Assembly (NCBI RefSeq): GCF_023100945.1
Contig: NZ_CP064689.1
Span: 6,678,001-6,742,000, forward strand
Direction of reading: 5' to 3'
Source: Bradyrhizobium sp. 200
GTDB taxonomy: Bacteria; Pseudomonadota; Alphaproteobacteria; Rhizobiales; Xanthobacteraceae
DNA: 64,000 nt
Below the pieces are notes generated by a model. The model saw only the letters and a list, made by a program, of their open reading frames with translations. It was not told the DNA's origin and did not search any database. The stretch's first letter is position 1, and each line of letters begins with the position of its first letter. The translations under genes were made by a program, and so were the position numbers. Shown in pieces: positions 40,150 through 49,336 of this stretch.

Positions 40150-40500
40150 GACCGTTCTTCGCGAGGTTCTTTATCGGCATCATCCTTGGTTTGGTCGCCG
40201 AGTTTGCGTTCATGGGACCGTCGACAAGGTTGATGATGTCGTTTTTCGCTGCACCCTGGACGGGTCGCAAGCAGATCGTTGGCTGGAAGTGCCAGCATGG
40301 ATGTTCGACCGGACGGCATGCCATGACGCGCAGCTTTTGACAGCTCAGACGTTTGTTAGCATCGATGCACTCGCCGCGCTTTCTGCACTTATCGATCTGG
40401 CGTTGAAGGATCGAACGCCATCAGCTGCTCTGCTTTCTGGTGCATCCAGAGGCTCTCACGACCAGAATCGGGGAGCGACTCATGTCACGCCAGACGGCAA
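40150..40500 (+). CDS. Cassette-associated protein of unknown function (5' end unclear)
   Basis: The + frame reads VLYRHHPWFGRRVCVHGTVD, VVFRCTLD, ADRWLEVPAWMFDRTACHDA, FVSIDALAALSALIDLALKD, and then [11 protein letters not shown] recall this order (HPWFG, RCTLD, ADRWLEIPxWMFDR, LSALxDxxLKD) from small proteins found just upstream of this recombinase type in rhizobia. No ATG or GTG occurs between the cassette end and HPWFG, so it may use an unusual start or have lost its own. The frame continues to 40714, overlapping the next gene, so the true stop is uncertain. Function unknown; a link to recombination is inferred from constant linkage. Confidence 0.55.
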
Positions 40501-40721
40501 TGCCAGGGAGCGGATACCGACACAATCAACAGCCGCGGTCGCCGCAGCAGATGGATCTGTTCGGGAGCGTCCCGTTGAACGGCGCCCTCGGCGCGCCGGC
40601 ATGGTCGGAGCTGCCGGCGGAAGCACGGGCGGCCCTGACGAGTCTGATGACGCAGTTGATCCTCGACCACGCTGCGGCGATGGCAACGCCGCGCGCGAAG
40701 GAGGTCGGTCATGATCTCTGA
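40482..40721 (+). CDS. Small cassette protein upstream of recombinase
   Basis: I chose ATG at 40482 ([20 protein letters not shown]), which has GGGAGCG upstream. The 79-residue protein continues [45 protein letters not shown]. Its stop overlaps the recombinase start by 11 bases, so the two are translationally coupled. The helical second half ([17 protein letters not shown]) looks like a protein-interaction segment. No biochemical role is known to me; it may be a recombination directionality or regulatory partner. Confidence 0.65.
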   Translation: MSRQTAMPGSGYRHNQQPRSPQQMDLFGSVPLNGALGAPAWSELPAEARAALTSLMTQLILDHAAAMATPRAKEVGHDL

Positions 40722-42771
40722 CAAAGTCAGTCCTCATCATCTCGCGCGCAAGGCGATTCTTTACGTGCGTCAATCCTCAGCGCATCAAGTGTTGCACAAT
40801 CGCGAGAGCAGCGCGCTGCAATACGCCATGCGGGACCGGCTGACGGCGCTCGGGTGGTCAGAGATCGAAGTGATCGATGATGATCTCGGTCGTTCGGCCG
40901 CCGGTGGGGTACAACGCGCCGGCTTCGAGGGGATGGTAGCGGAGGTTTGCCTTGGTAAGGTTGGTGCGGTTTGCGCCCGCGAGGTCTCGCGCTTCGCTCG
41001 CAACAGCCGGGATTGGCAGCAACTCATCGAGATGTGCCGTGTGGTCGATACCGTTCTGGTCGATCAGGAGACTATCTATGCGCCGAGGCACGGTAACGAT
41101 CGCCTCTTGCTCGGGCTCAAGGGCAGCCTCAACGAGTATGAACTGGATCTGTTGCGCCAGCGCTCGCTCTCGGCCCGCTACGAAAAGGCGCGCCGCGGCG
41201 AGTTGGTTGTAGCGGCGCCCGTCGGCTTCGTGAAGGCCGGCGACCGTTATGAGAAAGATCCCGATCGGCGGGTCCAGGAAGCGATCAAGCTGGTGTTCGA
41301 CAAGGTCGAGGAACTGGGCAGCGCGCGACAGGCGCTCTGCTGGCTCCACGAGTACAATCTCGATCTGCCGGTGAAGCAGGCCAATGGCGACACGGCCTGG
41401 CGGCGACCGAGTTACTCTGCCATCCACCGGATCATTGAGAACCCGGTCTACGGCGGCGCCTATGCCTATGGTAAGACGGTGGTTGCGGCGGGATACAGCG
41501 CCGAGGGCGTGAGCGTGAAGGTCCGCCGCAAGGCGCGCAACGAATGGCTAGCGCTGAAGCCCAACACCCACGACGGGTATGTGAGCTGGGAGAGGTTCGA
41601 GGCGATCCGCACCATGGTCAGCAGCAACGTTCCCACCGGTCGGCATCACGGCGCGCCCAAGCAGGGTGACGCGCTGCTGGCCGGTCTGCTCCGGTGCAAG
41701 CGCTGCGGCCGCAAGCTCATACTCCGCTACTCCGGCATGAAGCACCATATCCCGCGCTACAGCTGCAACCGCGCCTGGATGGATAATGGCGGCCCTCACT
41801 GCATCGCCTTCGGCGGATTGCGCGTTGATGATGCAATCGAGGACGCACTGCTTGGCGTCGTCGGTCCGGGCGCTATCGCCGCTGCCGCCAAGGGAGCCAG
41901 GGAACGGCGGGATCAGGTGCGCGAGGCTCTCAGCCGCGACCTCGAAGCGGCGCGCTATGCCGCCGACCGGGCCTTCCGGCAATACGATGCCGCTGACCCC
42001 GCCAACCGGCTGGTGGCGGGCGAGCTTGAAGCGCGCTGGAACAGGGCGCTCGCTCACGTGGCGGAGGTCGAGGGCAAGATCGCCATGCATGATGCGGCGA
42101 CGCCCGCGCCGATTGCCGATCCAGCTTCGCTCGGCGTTCTGGCCTCAAACCTCAAAACGGTCTGGGATGCGCCGACGACGGATGCTCGCCTCAAGAAGCG
42201 CGTTGTGCGCACCCTCATCCATGAGGTCGTCGCCGATATCGACGATGCCGCCTCCGAGATCGTCCTCATCGTCCACTGGGTCGGCGGCGTTCACAGCGAG
42301 ATACGCCTGCCCAAGCGCCGGCGTGGACAGCGCAACAGCACTTCTGCCGATATCATCCATGCCGTGCGTCAGCTGGTGCTGATCGCCAGCGACGATCTGA
42401 TTGCCGGCCTCCTCAACCGCAACGGCCTCAAGACGGGCAACGGCAATCGCTGGACCCGCGAGCGCGTCACCTCAATGCGCTCGAACTACCACATCCCGGT
42501 GTTCAAGCCCGCCGAGGACGGGATCGAGCCCTGGCTCAACCTCGGCAACGCGGCAAAACTTCTAAAGATTGCGCCCAAGACGCTCCGGCTAGCCGCCGAA
42601 GCCGGCGAGATCGAAGCGATCCATCCGCTATCGGACGGCCCGTGGATCTTCGCCCGCGGCTCGCTGATAACAAGTGCCGCTCAATCTATCGCCGAACGAG
42701 CGCGACAGAACCCAAGATACCCCACGGGATCGCATTCCGATCAGCAAACTCTCTTCTCTTCAACAACATAG
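40711..42771 (+). CDS. Large serine recombinase
   Basis: The 686-residue protein has an N-terminal resolvase domain: [20 protein letters not shown] with the nucleophilic Ser (YVRQSS), and [20 protein letters not shown] with the Arg residues that surround it. A recombinase domain ([33 protein letters not shown]) follows, then a zinc ribbon ([18 protein letters not shown]) and a long coiled-coil-like region (about 390-470). The C-terminus holds a helix-turn-helix-like stretch ([20 protein letters not shown]). It would cut and join DNA through a phosphoserine link and presumably moves the cassette. The gene is intact. Confidence 0.9.
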   Translation: MISDKVSPHHLARKAILYVRQSSAHQVLHNRESSALQYAMRDRLTALGWSEIEVIDDDLGRSAAGGVQRAGFEGMVAEVCLGKVGAVCAREVSRFARNSRDWQQLIEMCRVVDTVLVDQETIYAPRHGNDRLLLGLKGSLNEYELDLLRQRSLSARYEKARRGELVVAAPVGFVKAGDRYEKDPDRRVQEAIKLVFDKVEELGSARQALCWLHEYNLDLPVKQANGDTAWRRPSYSAIHRIIENPVYGGAYAYGKTVVAAGYSAEGVSVKVRRKARNEWLALKPNTHDGYVSWERFEAIRTMVSSNVPTGRHHGAPKQGDALLAGLLRCKRCGRKLILRYSGMKHHIPRYSCNRAWMDNGGPHCIAFGGLRVDDAIEDALLGVVGPGAIAAAAKGARERRDQVREALSRDLEAARYAADRAFRQYDAADPANRLVAGELEARWNRALAHVAEVEGKIAMHDAATPAPIADPASLGVLASNLKTVWDAPTTDARLKKRVVRTLIHEVVADIDDAASEIVLIVHWVGGVHSEIRLPKRRRGQRNSTSADIIHAVRQLVLIASDDLIAGLLNRNGLKTGNGNRWTRERVTSMRSNYHIPVFKPAEDGIEPWLNLGNAAKLLKIAPKTLRLAAEAGEIEAIHPLSDGPWIFARGSLITSAAQSIAERARQNPRYPTGSHSDQQTLFSSTT

Positions 42772-42795
42772 ACAGATGGGTGTTCTGATGCGCGG

Positions 42796-43610
42796 TTGTA
42801 AAAGTCGAGATACCGACCAATCGAGCTTCGCGCCTCACCGACGGTTTCGTAGGCTCGCAGATAGACCTCCTCGTATTTGACGCTTTTCCACAGTCTCTCG
42901 ACGAACACGTTGTCGCGCCAGGCCCCTTTGCCATCCATGCTGATGGCGATGCCGTTGTCGGCGAGGACGCCGGTGAAGGCCGCACCGGTGAACTGCGAGC
43001 CTTGGTCGGTGTTGAAGATTTCCGGCCTGCCGTGACGAGCCAGAGCATCCTCCAGGGTCTCGACACAGAAGGCCGCCTCCATCGTGATCGACAGCCGCCA
43101 CGACAGGACACGACGTGTCGCCCAGTCCAGCACCACGGTGAGATAGACAAAGCCCTGCGCCATTGGAATGTAGGTGATGTCCATCGCCCAGACCTGGTTC
43201 GGCCGCGTGACCTCGATGCCGCGCAGCAGATACGGATAGATCTTGTGGCCGGGTTCGGGCTTCGTGGTGCGCGGACGGCGATAGAGCGCCTCTATCCCCA
43301 TCCGCCGCATGAGCGTCTTCACATGCCGGCGGCCGATCTTGCACCCCTGCAAAGCCAGCAGGCCTCGCAACATACGCGAACCGGAGAAGGGATACTCCAG
43401 GTGCAGCCGATCGAGCTGCCGCATGATCTCGAGGTCGGCTGAAGAAACCGGCCGCGGCAGATAGTAGACGCTGCCGCGACTGATCTGCAAAACCTCTGCT
43501 TGCTTGGTGATCGACAGATCGTGCTTACGGTCGATCATCGCTTTGCGCTCAGCAATCCCGCCTTGGTGAGCGCTCCTTCTAAAAAACTGATCTCGGCGCT
43601 GCACGCCCCC
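42796..43610 (-). pseudogene. IS3 orfB (main part) and end of orfA
   Basis: OrfB reads ERKAMIDRKHDLSITKQAEV, SRGSVYYLPRP, then the DDE integrase core: VWAMDITYIPMAQGFVYLTV (Asp), PEIFNTDQGSQFTGAAFTGV (Asp), MDGKGAWRDNVFVERLWKSV (Glu). It is cut at YLDFYN by the serine-recombinase cassette. At the right, SFLEGALTKAGLLSAKR is the end of OrfA, cut from its N-terminal part by the IS110 element. The catalytic triad is whole, so the loss of both ends explains inactivity. Confidence 0.85.
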
Positions 43611-43813
43611 TGTGGGATAGAAACGGGTTGGCGATAGACTGCGTTCGGAAGGGAGCGGCCGATACGATTTTGGTGGCATTTAACCCCGTCAAAAAACCTG
43701 GTCCATGAGCTGTTGCGGACTTGAGAGTGGTGACGCCGCATAGGCGATCCCGTTTAGGAATCTGATCAATTGCGCAGCTCAGCCCTTCCGCCCTGTCAGC
43801 AGGAGGATTGGAG
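43583..43813 (+). ncRNA. Predicted bridge RNA region of IS110 element
   Basis: IS110-group elements encode a structured bridge RNA in the non-coding left end. Its two loops pair with target and donor DNA and guide the transposase. This 230-nt stretch is in the right place and of a suitable length. I infer it from element architecture only. I did not fold the RNA or identify the guide loops. Confidence 0.4.
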
Positions 43814-45191
43814 ATGAACCGCAAGAAGTCGAAGTCCAAGGTCGACCGTACCATGCCCATGGTGCACCCGAACGCGGCTGCCATCGATGTTGGTGCGACT
43901 ATGCACATGGCTGCCGTAGGAGCGGATCGCGTACTGGAGCCAGTACGCAGTTTTGGCACCTTCACGGCCGATCTCGATCAACTAGTAAAGTGGTTTGTGG
44001 AATGCGGCGTCGAGACCGTCGTCATGGAATCAACCAGCGTCTATTGGATTCCGATCTTTGAGCTTCTCGATGCACGAGGATTTGCCGTGTTTCTTGTCAA
44101 CGCGCGCGATGCCAAGCATGTGCCGGGGCGCAAGACCGATGTCAGCGATGCGCAGTGGCTGCAGCGGCTCCATTCGTTCGGATTGCTGCGGGCGAGCTTT
44201 CGGCCCAAAGGGCAAATTGCGGAGCTGCGAGCCTACGTGCGTCAGCGTGAGCGTCTGCTGGAATACGCCGCCTCACACATCCAGCATATGCAAAAGGCAT
44301 TGACCGAGATGAATCTTCAACTCCACCACGTTGTGGCCGACATCACGGGCACGACTGGCCTGCGCATCATTCGCGCGATCCTTGCCGGCGAGCGCGATCC
44401 TGAGGCGCTGGCGTGTTTGCGCCATTACAGTTGCCACTCCAGTGTCGAGACGATCGCGAAGGCGCTCACCGGAAGCTACCGCGCGGAGCATCTGTTTGCG
44501 CTCGATCAGGCACTCGCCCTTTACGACGCTTACCACGAGAAGGCATCTGCCTGCGACGTCCGAATCGAGGCTGTGTTGAAGGAACTCATTATCCATAGGG
44601 GTCATGATCATGGATCAGCGCCGCCGGTCTCGCGGCGTCGGAACAGAACCGATCAAGCGAACGCTCTGGCTTTCGACGTCCGCGCGTCGTTGTTTGGGCT
44701 GCTCGGAAAGGACGTTACCACCATCGACGGCCTCGGTCATTACCTCTCGCTGAAGCTGATCGCAGAATGCGGCGACGACCTTACCTCATGGCCAAGTGCA
44801 AAGCATTTTACCTCCTGGCTGGGGTTGGCGCCGAGCAATAAGGTCTCCGGGGGCAAAATGCTCTCGTCACGAACGCGCCGGTCCGGCGGTCGGGCCGCAG
44901 CTCTTCTGCGCCTTGCTGCCGTAACCGTCGGACGCACCGACACCGCGCTCGGCGCCTTTTATAGAAGACTGTCGTCCCGCATCGGCAAGGCCAAGGCAGT
45001 CACCGCGACGGCCCGCAAGATCGCAGTCCTGTTCTACAACGCTGTCCGTCACGGAATGGACTACGTCGATCCCGGCGCCTCGTCCTACGAGACACGCTAC
45101 CGTACGCGAGTGATCAACAATTTGCACCGACGTGCCAAGACATTCGGCTTTGTTCTGCAGCCCTTGGAACCGGGAGCTGGTGCCGTTTCTT
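43583..45191 (+). mobile_element. IS110-family element
   Basis: The element lies between the two halves of IS3 orfA (LTLEND on the right, LEGALTKAG on the left). It has no terminal inverted repeats, as usual for IS110. The transposase starts about 230 bp in from the left, and its stop lies at the right edge, so nearly all non-coding sequence is at the left end. That asymmetry is the IS110-group layout rather than the IS1111-group one. Edges are good to within a few bases. Confidence 0.75.
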
Positions 45192-45193
45192 AG
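43814..45193 (+). CDS. IS110-family transposase (DEDD recombinase)
   Basis: I chose ATG at 43814, preceded by AGGAGGATTGGAG. The protein of about 459 residues has the RuvC-like DEDD acids: AAAIDVGATMHMAAVG, ETVVMESTSVYWIP, and GRKTDVSDAQWLQRL. The C-terminal Tnp domain contains TIDGLGHYLSLKLIAECGD and SNKVSGGKMLSSRTRRSGGR, which should hold the catalytic Ser. A coiled-coil-like region lies around HIQHMQKALTEMNLQL. The enzyme works with a bridge RNA to move a circular intermediate into target DNA. It appears intact and probably active, having inserted into an IS3 element. Confidence 0.93.
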   Translation: MNRKKSKSKVDRTMPMVHPNAAAIDVGATMHMAAVGADRVLEPVRSFGTFTADLDQLVKWFVECGVETVVMESTSVYWIPIFELLDARGFAVFLVNARDAKHVPGRKTDVSDAQWLQRLHSFGLLRASFRPKGQIAELRAYVRQRERLLEYAASHIQHMQKALTEMNLQLHHVVADITGTTGLRIIRAILAGERDPEALACLRHYSCHSSVETIAKALTGSYRAEHLFALDQALALYDAYHEKASACDVRIEAVLKELIIHRGHDHGSAPPVSRRRNRTDQANALAFDVRASLFGLLGKDVTTIDGLGHYLSLKLIAECGDDLTSWPSAKHFTSWLGLAPSNKVSGGKMLSSRTRRSGGRAAALLRLAAVTVGRTDTALGAFYRRLSSRIGKAKAVTATARKIAVLFYNAVRHGMDYVDPGASSYETRYRTRVINNLHRRAKTFGFVLQPLEPGAGAVS

Positions 45194-45453
45194 GAATCGT
45201 TCTCCAGCGTCAGCCCCCCGATCTTGGCGTGCAGCGACTTCACGTCGATCGCAGGCGCGGACGGCGCCGTGTTCCCCGATCCGAAAACTCCGGAAGCACC
45301 GCCCTCCAGCTGGGCCTTCCAGGCCGTAATCTGATTGGGGTGGACATCAAAGTGCTCGGCCAGTTGGGCTATCGTCCGGTCGCCCTTGACGGCGGCAAGC
45401 GCCACCTTCGCCTTGAAAGCCGGTGTGTGGTTCCGGCGCGGTCGTTTGCTCAT
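45190..45453 (-). pseudogene. IS3 orfA, N-terminal part
   Basis: The frame reads MSKRPRRNHTPAFKAKVALA, AVKGDRTIAQLAEHFDVHPN, QITAWKAQLEGGASGVFGSG and ends IDVKSLHAKIGGLTLEND at the IS110 edge. The N-terminal helix-turn-helix is the DNA-binding part of IS3 OrfA. The remaining residues (LEGALTKAGLLSAKR) lie beyond the IS110 insertion near 43582. Confidence 0.85.
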
Positions 45454-45518
45454 GGTCTCTCCTGCTCGCGGCGATTATCGCCGTTGTCAGGCAGAAATTC
45501 CACTTATCGACCTGTTCA

Positions 45519-45889
45519 AATTTGCGGAGCCGGCTCTATGAGCAGTTCGATTGATGATAGCTTAAGTGAGATGAAATCAGTGCGGAACGATATTTGGCGT
45601 TGTCGTAAGGCTTCAAAACGAGTTGCCTGATGAGCAGCGAAAAATCATCGAGCAACGCTTGGTTGAACAGTGTTCTGCTTTCGATCAGCTCTTGGCGACC
45701 ACATTTCCTTTCACGTTGAGGCTCAGGTCAACTTCAGTGCCTGTGCCGCTCAACACCTAACTAAACCTAACCAGCATGAGCCCCTATCCTCCCTATCCTT
45801 CTCCCCTGCGATCCAGCCCAGACTGAGTCGATCAATGGAGGTGAAATGGTGGCAAATGCGATGTATGATACTAGGCAGGATGTTGATTC
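45519..45889. other. Intergenic
   Basis: A 30-codon + frame (45538-45630, MSSSIDDSLSEMKSVRNDIW) is open but not recognised. Nothing else. Confidence 0.3.
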
Positions 45890-46140
45890 CTATCATTGCA
45901 TCGAGGTGATGGCCCCGGGGCGCCGGCGGCGACGACGAAGGATAGGCGAGGAGAAGGCCCGCATCGTGGAGCAACGTTTTCAGAAGGGTGTGAACTTTGT
46001 ACGCGGTCTTTGGCGCAATCGCGTTGCCTGCGGAAGGCCGCGATCGGCCGCCAGCTTGAGCAAATCCGTCAGCAAGTCAGAGCGGAGAGGTCGCAATCTC
46101 CGGATGCAAAACAAAAAGCAGAGCCAGCTTGAAATTTCAG
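45890..46140 (+). pseudogene. IS66-family accessory protein (TnpA) remnant
   Basis: The frame reads SYHCIEVMAPGRRRRRRRIG, EEKARIVEQRFQKGVNFVRG, then drifts. EVxxPGRRRRWSxEEKARIVEES is the helix-turn-helix start of IS66 TnpA. Frame changes near 46010 and absence of tnpB and tnpC show this is a leftover end of an IS66 element. Confidence 0.55.
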
Positions 46141-46413
46141 CATAGGCGCTCCTTTAAAGCGAACGATCTTTGCCGAAGGTGGGGAGCAGCAGGTGATCGC
46201 ACTAACGCCTCATACCATTCACACCTCGACGTTAAGTTTCGATGGCCGATCTTACTCCATCAGGATGATCGGCTCCTGGCGGAGCAGAGTCGTCACCCAG
46301 CGGCCAGGACGGTGCGATAGCCCACGCGGTCATTTGTTGAAATCATCGCATGCATTTGGGATATTTTGGACGATTTTCGGGATGAAATTCACCTCAAGGC
46401 CGGGGAGCCGATT

Positions 46414-46890
46414 ATGCGATACGATCGGATAGACGCCCGCATCCTCGAGATCGTGCAAAAGAATAACCGCCTAACTTCCGAGGTGATCGGCGCACTGGCA
46501 GGGCTTTCTGCTACCGCGTGTCAACGCCGACTGAAGAGGCTCCGTTCGGAAGGCATTATAGAGGCCGATGTTTCAATCGTTTCGCCGAAAGCGGTGGGCA
46601 GACCCATTCAAATGCTGGTGCTGGTGACCCTGGAGCGAGAGCGTTCAGATATAATCGATAGATTCAAGAAGGCCATCAGATCGTCAGTTGAGGTCGTCAA
46701 CGGCTTCTACATCACCGGCGACGCGGACTTTGTCCTGTACGTCACCGCGCCCACCATGGAAGATTATGAGGAGTTCACTCGGCGATTCTTTTATGTGAAC
46801 CCGGACATCAAGAGCTTCAAAACAATGGTCGTATTGGATCGCGTAAAGGCGGGCTTTGCTGTTCCAGTTGAGACACCATCCGAGAATTGA
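46414..46890 (+). CDS. Lrp/AsnC family transcriptional regulator
   Basis: I chose ATG at 46414 (MRYDRIDARILEIVQKNNRL), preceded by GGGGAGCC. The 158-residue protein has the N-terminal winged helix (TSEVIGALAGLSATACQRRL, KRLRSEGIIEADVSIVSPKA) and the C-terminal RAM/AsnC effector domain (FYITGDADFVLYVTAPTMED, YEEFTRRFF). Lrp-type proteins bind amino acids and form octamers that bend promoter DNA. No clear target operon lies next to it. Length and motifs are normal and the gene is complete. Confidence 0.92.
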   Translation: MRYDRIDARILEIVQKNNRLTSEVIGALAGLSATACQRRLKRLRSEGIIEADVSIVSPKAVGRPIQMLVLVTLERERSDIIDRFKKAIRSSVEVVNGFYITGDADFVLYVTAPTMEDYEEFTRRFFYVNPDIKSFKTMVVLDRVKAGFAVPVETPSEN

Positions 46891-47837
46891 CTACACGTTG
46901 GTGCAGGCGTTTCACCCCGCGGATCGACGCGTTTGCGCTTTTCGTCACTTAACGGACATAGAACCGCCAATGAATTCGCTCGGCTTTTCCATATTGATGA
47001 AGAAGGCTTTGAAACGCTTCCGTTCTCCCTTTCGGTATGACAGCAAGCGATAGGTGTGCCGTACCTGCTACCTGAGCGGACGAGCTCCAATTGATCAGAG
47101 GCCTTGATGAATTGAGCCTCGCCCCTCGTTTGCTCAACCTCACGCAAAAGGGCGAAAGGTCGATACCTAAACTCGCGCCGATACGTTCACGCAGCACAAT
47201 GCTGACGGCCGATTGCCCGCTTCGAACCAGCCTGAGCATCATAACTGAAATACATGCTGCCGATGCAACGTCGCCAAGCGTAAGTCTGACCTCGAGCCGG
47301 GCACGCCGAATGGCAGCACCCCTCCTCTAGTCGATCGGCGCGTTTGCTTCCGGACGGAGGCGTGCGCAGCCCAACGCGAATCGCGACTCGGCAAACCGTC
47401 ACCCACCGATTGATCATCTCTGGCCTGGCTGTTGCTTGAAGCTCGCCTGCGTCGCTCCCACGAGACCGATGTTGCGCATCCCGCAGTTACATAGCGGCTC
47501 GATGTTGACCCGAATGGATTGCGACCGTGGGCATCATCGCGCGAAACTCGGATAACGGCAGCTGGTTGTGACCTGCCAGGCGATACTTGGTTTCCTGATT
47601 GAGAACCCACATGATTGACCGGCATCTCAGGTCGCATTCGATCAGAAAGGGCTCGTTGGAGGACCTTGTCTAGTCGGATCAGGGAAACCGGGCGCTACGG
47701 AGTCACACATATCAAGCTTCTTATCGGAATTAACGTCCAGCCTCGCTTGCTTACTAGAACAGAAGACTATTCTTCAATTGCAAGGCACACTCGATGAGGT
47801 CTCCTGTGGCCTTCCAGCATTTAGGAGACGAGATGCA
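46891..47837. other. Intergenic, no gene assigned
   Basis: A minus-strand frame near 47500-47610 reads WVLNQETKYRLAGHNQLPLS, which is protein-like, but it is short and breaks on both sides. The family is not recognised. The rest shows nothing. Confidence 0.35.
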
Positions 47838-48512
47838 TCACGCGCCTCGAAATCGCACGGCTAGTGCTACAATTCCTCCGACAAATGGGCGATAGATTCC
47901 TTTTATGGTTCGACTGCCAAAACTAGTAGGCTTTTCTGGGTTGACAATCTCCGCCTCGAAGACCCCGCACTGGTCATTCGTTCTGACACTGACATCTTGA
48001 AAATCCAAGAATTCACCAGTCGCCGGCGCATATGATTTGTACACGGCTTCCTTTATTGCGAACAACAATTTCGGGCCGAAGGGACTGCTGGACCACTCCT
48101 TGCGCTCGATTTCCTCGCAGGTGCATACGAACGGCAAAAGGTCCGCTTCGAGCGGTTCTTGATCTTCAATGTCCAATCCCAGAGCGAGCACATTCTTGGA
48201 AATTCCGGCAACAGCTCCGCAATCAGACGAAGAGTGTGAAATGCTCCCGACGACTCCCGAAGGCCAAAGAGGAGCCCGATCCACTCTCGACAAAATCGGA
48301 ACAGGAGCGAAACCCAATTTACGCAGCGCCTCATGAGCGTGATGCCGTCCCCAGGCGAACTCACGCCGACGACGAAGCGAGACGTTCCCCAACATGTCGT
48401 CCTCAGCCGGAAATGGGAGGGGAAACGGGTCATATATTGATCCGCCAGAAAAGCTGATGTCGTGTGCCAAAGCTGCGCCGATAGCAGCCCCTAACGTCGT
48501 GAGCGTTTTCAT
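47838..48512 (-). CDS. 4'-phosphopantetheinyl transferase
   Basis: I chose ATG at 48512 (MKTLTTLGAAIGAALAHDIS). The frame is open further upstream, but the homologous part begins here, giving 224 residues, the usual EntD/Sfp-type length. Motifs in order: REFAWGRHHAHEALRKLG, SGVVGSISHSSSDCGAVAG, ALGLDIEDQEPLEADL with the Mg-binding Asp and Glu, CEEIERKEW, and LLFAIKEAVYKSYAPATGEF. The enzyme moves phosphopantetheine from CoA onto the Ser of carrier domains, so it could activate the two T domains of the NRPS 33 kb away. It has no neighbouring carrier-protein gene. Confidence 0.9.
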   Translation of the reverse strand: MKTLTTLGAAIGAALAHDISFSGGSIYDPFPLPFPAEDDMLGNVSLRRRREFAWGRHHAHEALRKLGFAPVPILSRVDRAPLWPSGVVGSISHSSSDCGAVAGISKNVLALGLDIEDQEPLEADLLPFVCTCEEIERKEWSSSPFGPKLLFAIKEAVYKSYAPATGEFLDFQDVSVRTNDQCGVFEAEIVNPEKPTSFGSRTIKGIYRPFVGGIVALAVRFRGA

Positions 48513-48976
48513 AGATTGGGCGAACCTTTGTTCTGGAAAAGTGTGAAGCTGCAAATCTGCACTTGCTTTACGATAGCTAACCTGAGACCGCAGGCTACTC
48601 AAGGCCCGCAGCGTCAGAGACGAAATCATGCTCTGCGACGCTCGATATTCGACGGCAGGATCGGACGCATCGAGCGTGCATCGGACGAGCTCTGCGCTGA
48701 CGCGACCCGCTTTCGCGATCGACAGCCACACCTGGCTGGCCGAATTGCATCACCATTGTCGGGGCTGTCGCAGAGTGCTCAGAGTGGACGGGTACGGCTT
48801 TGAACAAACGGTGAGGCAGAGATCGGGGGCGGGTCGGTACTCTGCTTGTGGACCTCGAGCAGAATTATGTAGTCTATGTGTAATCTAACGTGTGGGGCCG
48901 ACCCTCCATTATGATGTCGAACCCACGAGGGCGACTTTGTGCTGCGCGCACGTGCAACGAGCTCCATTCCGTTCGC
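48513..48976. other. Intergenic
   Basis: The open frame of the transferase extends here without homology. Nothing else recognised. Confidence 0.3.
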
Positions 48977-49285
48977 TCACTGCATTTGATCCGTGCCGCG
49001 ACCGATGAACTCGAGCACCGACTGCGCCTTGTGAATCTCACGTGCGATGCAATTGAAGATCCGGATCGCAGATTCAAGTGTAACGACAAGTCCAACCCTC
49101 TCGCATGATAGCTCAAAATGGTGCGCAACCTGTTCGTTGGTGGGTGCAATGCCACTTTGCAGCGAGCTCATCGCTAATGATGCGAGCATGTGCTCGACCA
49201 CGTCTTTTTCGGCCTGAGTCAAGAAATGCTTCCTTCTGAATGTTGGCTCGCCTGTTGTTGTGGTCGCCGTCGAAAGACCGGCCAA
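48977..49285 (-). CDS. Hypothetical protein
   Basis: The 102-residue frame reads FLTQAEKDVVEHMLASLAMS, SSLQSGIAPTNEQVAHHFEL, SCERVGLVVTLESAIRIFNC. The predicted helices and the segment NEQVAHHFELSCERVGLVV suggest a helix-turn-helix, but I assign no family. The start may be the first Met or slightly inside. It seems to be a real but unknown small gene. Confidence 0.45.
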   Translation of the reverse strand: MAGLSTATTTTGEPTFRRKHFLTQAEKDVVEHMLASLAMSSLQSGIAPTNEQVAHHFELSCERVGLVVTLESAIRIFNCIAREIHKAQSVLEFIGRGTDQMQ

Positions 49286-49336
49286 AGCCGCTCCGCTTCC
49301 GCGCCTGTGTTGCCACGATGGTCACATCATGCGGGC

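Larger units (their letters stand above)
40125..42795 (+). mobile_element. Serine-recombinase cassette with 5-bp target duplication
   Basis: TTGTA flanks the cassette on both sides (40120-40124 and 42796-42800), and removing one copy with the cassette restores the interrupted orfB in frame. Ten or so bases inside each end lie imperfect inverted repeats: GAGAACGCCCA (40136) and, on the other strand, CAGAACACCCA (42787), 9 of 11 identical. The cassette has three overlapping ORFs (40150-40500, 40482-40721, 40711-42771) and no DDE transposase. A decayed second copy lies at 29.7-30.1 kb. Confidence 0.75.
39993..45518 (-). mobile_element. IS3-family element interrupted by two later insertions
   Basis: The ends carry matching inverted repeats. 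The left end has TGAACAG at 39993, followed further in by CGATAAGTGGAGCCTCTGCC. The right end, read on the minus strand from 45518, has TGAACAGG, then TCGATAAGTGGAATTTCTGCC. Own sequence: 39993-40124, 42796-43582 and 45192-45518, together about 1.25 kb, the normal IS3 size. A serine-recombinase cassette (40125-42795) splits orfB and an IS110 element (about 43583-45191) splits orfA. Virtual removal of both restores orfA and orfB sequence. Confidence 0.85.
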
